Of a DNA stretch of 64,000 nucleotides, positions 59,000-64,000 are shown one piece after another. The notes under the pieces were generated by a model. The model had not been told where the DNA came from. It did not search any database and worked only from the letters and a program-made list of their open reading frames with translations. The position numbers and the translations under genes were made by a program. Numbering within the stretch: position 1 is the stretch's first letter; each line of letters opens with the position of its first letter. Origin of the DNA: Macrothele yani (lineage: Eukaryota; Arthropoda; Arachnida; Araneae; Macrothelidae); NCBI GenBank assembly GCA_039090855.1, contig CM077005.1:79542607-79606606 (forward strand), given 5' to 3'.

Positions 59000-60139
59000 G
59001 TTTTCACTCTCTGTTCTAACTGTTTAATATAAAATTTGCGTTGCCTGTGATAGGTTCCTTTAGCAGTTTTTTGAGCACAATTTGTTAATTTTCTTAACAG
59101 ACATTTCAACGGCTAGTGAGGTAAAGTAACTGTTTCTGCTTCTAGATGTCTTATCGATTGTAGAAATGCGGTTGATATTTTTGTATTTTTTGTAATGGGT
59201 TCCATTGACTATGAATAAGTTTGAAATATTTTATTCGTGTCTGAAAGGATTCAAACGACGTGCTCATTACAACTAGAAATTCGATGTCATCTTTCTTGTT
59301 TCCCGATGTTATATCCTGTGGCGTTGTACACAGCTGACTTATTGCTACCGCCGTGGAACATGTGACAGAAACTGTTGCAAGATTCTTCAGCGCTTAATAT
59401 GCGTAAACAACTGCTCGTTGCTGCTGCTCTCGAAATCTCTGTAGACCATAACCACGCACTTAAAACAGCGGTCACTTGGCGGAACACGCAATTCAGAAGA
59501 TATTTATCATTCGGTTTGTGAATGAACCTTTGCGGGCAAGGGAAGCAGGAACTTTAGAGATCAGCGGGAAAAGATTTGGTGATGACACCATTTCATGATA
59601 TTCAGAGCCTATGAAACCAGGTGAGGAGTTTAAATGCAAGAATCATAAATGAATGGGCAAAACAATTAATGCGGCTTTTACTTAGCTGAAATAAAACGAG
59701 TGCTTTTACAGCGCCATGAAAAACTGCACAGTAAGTAGAACCAGATCTTACACCTGTTGAAAGCAATGGTGATGACACTACGATGGAACTACGAAGTGCA
59801 TCCTTTCCGATTTCCATGCCTCGGGAATTCTTTTACATGAAGTTATTTCAATTTTTATGCGTTTCCTTTAAAATAATCACCTGGTAGCAGAACTGCGTTC
59901 CTGAAAATAATGTTTTGTTTCCACTGTGCAGAGTTCTTTGTCGCTGTTACTTGGTGGAAGTGAGTTTTTTAATATACTCTTTCAGACCTACTTATACTTA
60001 GCTGCTCGCGCATGTGTGACGCTGGTCGATATAGAAAATGCCACAACATGAAGGAACACATGGAATGAAACAAAACTTTCCACCCACTTAGACAATTAGA
60101 TGGAAAAGAAGTGATTGAATTTCTGAGGGATTACGGTCG
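59000..60139. other. Spacer, nothing recognised
   Basis: Short minus-strand ORFs at 59287-59487 and 59602-59817 carry no motif that I can name. Confidence 0.4.
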
Positions 60140-60780
60140 TAAATCTGTATCATGTTTTCCTCAGTATCTGTTCTTCTAAAAGATCTATTTAAAAATATGT
60201 TTTTCATTGGAAATCTTCCTCTATGACGAGCATTTTGCGCATATGTTTTGAATTTTTATAACGCACCGTCTTGCTTCTAGTGAGTGTAGATCAATATCCC
60301 AAATACGCTGTGAAAAAATTATTTTTATATCGGTTACCATTCACGATGAAGCCCATTGCGTACATTTTGTATTTTAAGGAACGTGAAGTTTTTCCGTTAG
60401 AAGCGTAAGTGCATGTCGTTTTTCTCTGATTTTGTCCCCTGCTGAAAGTCCGATCTAGAAAATTATATTTGGAGTTGGCGAGCATCTGTAATGGGAAATG
60501 CTTCGCGTGTAGCTTTTTACTTTTCTATTAACGTGCAGTTCTGACGATATCGAAAAGAACATACCTGCGTTATGCACAGCCGCACTTCTGAATTATTGAT
60601 TGAAATAAATTCTAATGCATGGATATCAGTCACTATGACGCAGATTATGCACATTTATTTCTTCCTTATAATGTCGCGCGGTTTTTGTACTGAGGGTCAC
60701 ACTGTTCATTTCCCTTTGTTACTGCATCACCGTTTCCAAACATTCTTTGTAAATAGCATCTTTTGTAAGAATTTCTAGCT
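60140..60780. repeat. Further decayed units of the ~150 bp array
   Basis: Weak matches to the array at 57460-58850, such as TTCTAAAAGATCTATTTAAA and TTTTGAATTTTTATAACGCA, with unit boundaries no longer clear. Confidence 0.4.
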
Positions 60781-60856
60781 ATCCTCGTTCAGGTTTCTGG
60801 TTGCAACAGTTTATTGAAAGACGTATATTTTGAATTCTTTTTTTCCTTGTTTTCCT

Positions 60857-61040
60857 TCTGGTTTAACGACCATTATGAGCAACTCTAAGGGCTATAAGCA
60901 ATCGCCAGTATTGGGCCACTATTTTCAGGAAAGAAACAAAATCAACACCATCAGACAAACACATCGCTCATGCCTCAACCAAGGCCCCATCTCGTACAAA
61001 TAGTCAGAAGCCAAATCCTCAGACCACTGGGCTTCCAGGC
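60857..61040 (-). repeat. SINE-A copy 10, diverged
   Basis: GGTTTAACGACCATTATGAG, GGGCTATAAGCAATCGCC, then a weaker match to CCTCAGACCACTGGGC. The B box is lost. Confidence 0.75.
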
Positions 61041-61443
61041 GAAAAAAGTTCGTTTTGCCTCTGACTCCGTTCTCTATGACGAAGAGATCGTTAAGAATTA
61101 CAAACCCGTAAAAAGATTTCACACACCAATAAATGCCTATTGATTATTATATTTTATGTTACCTCATATTGCTTTCATCAAAAGACGCTCATACGACATC
61201 AGATTATACGGTGTCATCTTTCTTATCCGTATTAATTTACAGCGAGGTGATACTGACGATCTCATGCGAACATTATGGCTCACATGTCCAGAAGTGTGAC
61301 ACTCTGCATAGCTATGTTGCAGTTATATCGCTCATGGGAACTGAAAAAACAGCACACTTTTCTAACCATCGAAAGAACAAGAAAATTGAAACAAAAACAT
61401 ATACGTTTGTAACCATCGAAAGAACAAAAGAGACTCTGTTTCG

Positions 61444-61449
61444 TTTATT
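61444..61449 (-). promoter_or_regulatory. AATAAA polyadenylation signal
   Basis: TTTATT on plus, so AATAAA on the minus strand, about 150 bp after the stop of the exon at 61599-61733. Confidence 0.6.
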
Positions 61450-61598
61450 TGCTTAGAAACATTTATACAATGAAATACCACATTTTTACATTTGGGAATT
61501 CACACGTTTTCCTTAAGTAGAGAACAGGTTTCTGGTTTGGGGGAAGCTTTATACAGAGGACGTGCAATCGATTCTGTTAAGAGTGCAAGAGAAAGCCA

Positions 61599-61733
61599 TC
61601 AATAACAGTTCTGATCAGCGGATTCCTCTTCTTCCTTCAGACTCTTGAGGGCTTCGCCGTCATCGTAAGACATATCTTCATCGGTGTACATGGAATATCT
61701 CACTCCACTGCAGCTCACCTTCCTCAGGACAGG
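61599..61733 (-). CDS. Terminal exon of a host gene (45 codons incl. stop)
   Basis: On the minus strand a pyrimidine-rich tract ends TTTTCTAG (plus 61734-61741) and an in-phase frame runs PVLRKVSCSGVRYSMYTDED then MSYDDGEALKSLKEEEESAD and QNCY to TGA at 61599-61601. The 135 nt divide exactly into codons. A 3' UTR of about 150 bp carries AATAAA at 61444-61449. The acidic tail rich in D and E, followed by a C-terminal NCY, has no match to any transposon protein I know. I cannot name the gene. Its other exons would be at higher coordinates, but I found none convincing in the next 2 kb. Confidence 0.6.
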   Translation of the reverse strand, partial: PVLRKVSCSGVRYSMYTDEDMSYDDGEALKSLKEEEESADQNCY

Positions 61734-61741
61734 CTAGAAAA

Positions 61742-62817
61742 CAATTGGTTCATTAAAAAAGAAAAGTATGTACTTACACTTCAACACCAAGATTGAATTC
61801 CAGTTGCCAATAGAAACAAACGAACTGCCAGTAGCAAAATAGCAAATTAAGTGAGTTTCACAACAAGACCTGCTATTAGCCTAAATGCATTACGACATCG
61901 TTGTGGTAGCTACAAATGAGGTAATTTAAGCTTGAAAATGCAGGTGGATGTATAAACCTCTGCTATCTATAAAACACGATATGTACTAGTACTTACCTAT
62001 GAGCATGCATTATAAATACAAAGCATTCCCTGTTTTAAAAAAAGGAGAAAAAGAAGAAAAGAACAAAAAAGTGATAAGGTACTACTCCCTGTGACGTATT
62101 TTTTCTAACGTCAGCATCGCTGTAATCGGCCGCGCAACTTCAGAAGTGTTCTGAAGACTAAAGCCTTGCGTTCTCACAGTTGTGGGCATGACCTACACCG
62201 AAAAGTTTAGATGATTCTATGGGCTGTGGCGTTGAAAAGTATTTTATTCAGAATAGAATTTGAAGCGGTTTTCTTACCATACTTATGGAAGTTCAATGTA
62301 CGTACCATATATCGAATAAATACGTCGAAACGATATTCCATTTCCTTCCAAAAAAATTACATCCCGTCCTCGACGAAGAAGCCCCTTTTATGCCATCCTT
62401 CAGGTCATCCGCCATACACAGTATTTTTTGCTTAACCGCAGCGCAAAATGAAATGGGAGCTAGTTTCCGGTGACGATGCAAATCATCGGAACTAGCTGTT
62501 GGTCCCATTCATCCAGTCCATCATTCACTCGAGAGGGTTGTCACAGCATGATGAAAGTAAGGAGGTGAACAGACTTTGTGAAATTAAAACTCCAAGATAC
62601 AAAAAACAGACTCTTGTCAATTCGCCGTCTTTCTGTACTCTAAATCTGTAGCACATTATATAATGCTTTCTAGAGGTAACCGTCGGAAACTAATTCTTGA
62701 GCCTGCATACACTGAAATTCCTTGTGTTGCTATTTCAAATTATTAATGTTTTACTTTTCCATTGCTAATTGTTTCTTCGTAAAAACAATTCTGGAATCAC
62801 TCACATCTTTTGATTCT
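61742..62817. other. Presumed intron or spacer
   Basis: Probably the intron upstream of the terminal exon. A minus-strand ORF at 62293-62508 contains MADDLKDGIKGASSSRTGC and an imperfect foldback (AGCTAGTTTCCG..CGGAACTAGCT, 62459-62499); neither could be assigned. Confidence 0.4.
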
Positions 62818-63203
62818 GTATCATCATCTACAATCAGTCATAATCCATTGATGGATGAAGGTCTCCCTAAGTTTCTTCCACAACTCTCTGTCTTGAGGAA
62901 ATTCTCTTCTGTGTCACTCCGGCATGCTTTCGTTTTTCATCCACGCACTCCCTACGTGGTCTTCTGGTTCTTTTCCTGTCCCATGGTATCCAGTGTTTCA
63001 ATTGTTCAGCGGTGGTCAACTGTTCTAGAAACATATCCAGCCCATTGCTACTAGAGGATCTTTGCTAAGATCATGATGTCATCCACAATTGTCATTTCCC
63101 TGATCCACGAGCTCTTTTTCCTATCCTGCTTTAGTTACACTCAACATGTATCGCTCCATGCTTCTTTGAGCTGTACACAACCACTGTTTCATCTCACTAC
63201 CTG
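62818..63203 (-). pseudogene. RTE LINE 3' fragment, old (R10)
   Basis: Clearly homologous to the C-terminal RTE segment (TCATCATCTACAATC tail, then the QQW..PQ region) but with many changes and indels, more diverged than any other copy. It lies end to end with R11. Confidence 0.8.
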
Positions 63204-63215
63204 TATATATATATC

Positions 63216-64000
63216 ATCATCATCATCATTGTCAACCGTTATCAATCCACTGCTGGACGAAGGTCTCCCCAAGTTTCCTCCACAACGGTCTGTCTTGTGC
63301 CAGTCTCATCCATGTCACCCCTGCATACTTTCGAATTTCATCCACCCATCTCCCATGTGGTCTTCTTCTGGGTCTTTTCCTGTCCCTTGGAATCCAATCT
63401 AAAATTTCGGCTGTCCATCGATGATCTGTCCTTCTGGCAGTATGTCCAGCCCATTGCCATTTCAGGGATTTAACTCTGATCATGATGTCTTCCACTCTTG
63501 TCATTTTTCGGATCCACGAGTTCCTCTTCTTATCTCTCCTGGTTACACCAAGCATGCACCTCTCCATGCTGCTTTGAGTTGTCTGCAGCCTTTGTATGTC
63601 TCTTTTAGTTAAGGTCCACGTCTCTGCACCATACGTAAGCACTGGAAGGATGCATTGATCAAACACTTTTCTTTTAAGACATAATGGCATATTGCTCTTG
63701 AAAATTATGCTGTTTCTTCCAAAAGCTCTCCAGGCAAGTTTTGTACGCCGATTAATTTCTTCATCAATGTGACCCTCACTTGATATCTGCTGTCCAAGAT
63801 AAACGTACGTGTCTGTTATCTCCGGCTTTTCTCCATCAATCGATAAATCTTCATTTCTTGTAAAAGCATTGAACATCACTTTTGTCTTCTGAAAGTTCAT
63901 TTTTAATCCCACTTCTTTACTCTTGTCAGCAAATTCCTGGATCATACTCTGCAGCTCTGATGGGGTAGTTGCAAAAATGACTACGTCATCAGCAAAACGA
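63216..64000 (-). pseudogene. RTE LINE 3' part, runs off the window (R11)
   Basis: An open minus-strand reading from the window edge through FADDVVIFATTPSELQSMIQ, DTYVYLGQQISSEGHIDEEI and LTYGAETWTLTKRDIQRL to FVQQWIDNG, followed by a (TGA)n tail at 63216-63231 and TA repeats at 63204-63215. The FADD catalytic box is at the right edge. Whether the upstream part is intact cannot be seen. Confidence 0.93.

Noticed and set aside
61734..61777. A 44-bp intron with donor GTAAGTAC just upstream of the terminal exon
   Set aside because: The donor looks good, but 44 bp is too short for a typical animal intron and the sequence before it has no convincing coding frame.
62293..62508. Upstream exon of the host gene (MADDLKDGIKGASSS..)
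   Set aside because: No convincing splice sites, and part of the ORF lies in an imperfect foldback. Left unassigned.

Overview
The window is 64 kb of eukaryotic, most likely arthropod, intergenic DNA built almost entirely from nested and decayed transposable elements. Evidence for this is the mix of Tc1/mariner, hAT, RTE-type and Tx1/L1-type LINE, Penelope-like and tRNA-derived SINE copies, the low gene density, the AT-rich spacers and many (TA)n tracts. The species cannot be fixed from the sequence. There are no prokaryotic operons, rRNA genes, canonical tRNA genes or CRISPR arrays.

Layout. 0-5 kb: a SINE-B copy, an internally deleted mariner-like element (695-1490), a mariner with a SINE-A inside it (2028-3236) and a nearly complete Tc1 (3420-4844). 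5-16 kb: a short exon-like ORF with a PIWI-like motif, a decayed Tc1 on the minus strand, an LTR-like or unassigned stretch, a broken hAT transposase with a SINE-B inside, a Tc1 (12640-14782) that hosts a miniature LTR element, and another decayed Tc1. 16-30 kb: three loci of a roughly 145-151 bp tandem-repeat family (D), a Tx1/L1-type LINE whose reverse transcriptase is missing, a MITE inside a hAT fragment, and a large foldback. 30-47.5 kb: a cluster of RTE LINEs (several head to tail, nearly all next to (TA)n), including a 3.18 kb copy at 44295-47476 with an 11-bp target duplication and only two premature stops. Two families of Penelope-like elements lie within this cluster, one as a head-to-head inverted repeat. 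47.5-64 kb: SINE-A copies, a pogo-like MITE, a Tc1 (52122-54367) carrying both a second miniature LTR element and a SINE-A, a further mariner-like element, a degenerate ~150 bp tandem array, one convincing host-gene terminal exon (61599-61733, minus) and two RTE copies at the right edge.

The most unusual object is a terminal-repeat retrotransposon in miniature (TRIM) found twice, 12771-13361 and 52666-53141. Its 163-bp LTR carries a tRNA-like domain with Pol III A and B boxes and a TATA box about 30 bp upstream. A primer-binding site matching the acceptor end of tRNA-Lys(UUU) lies 1 bp after the 5' LTR. In the first copy a G-rich polypurine tract abuts the 3' LTR and a 4-5 bp target duplication flanks the element. 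This resembles the plan of plant Cassandra elements (5S RNA in the LTR), but with a tRNA.

The only host coding sequence I can support with splice and polyadenylation signals is the exon at 61599-61733. Other candidates (5150-5367, 51720-51968) are weak. Everything else is mobile-element sequence or unassigned DNA.
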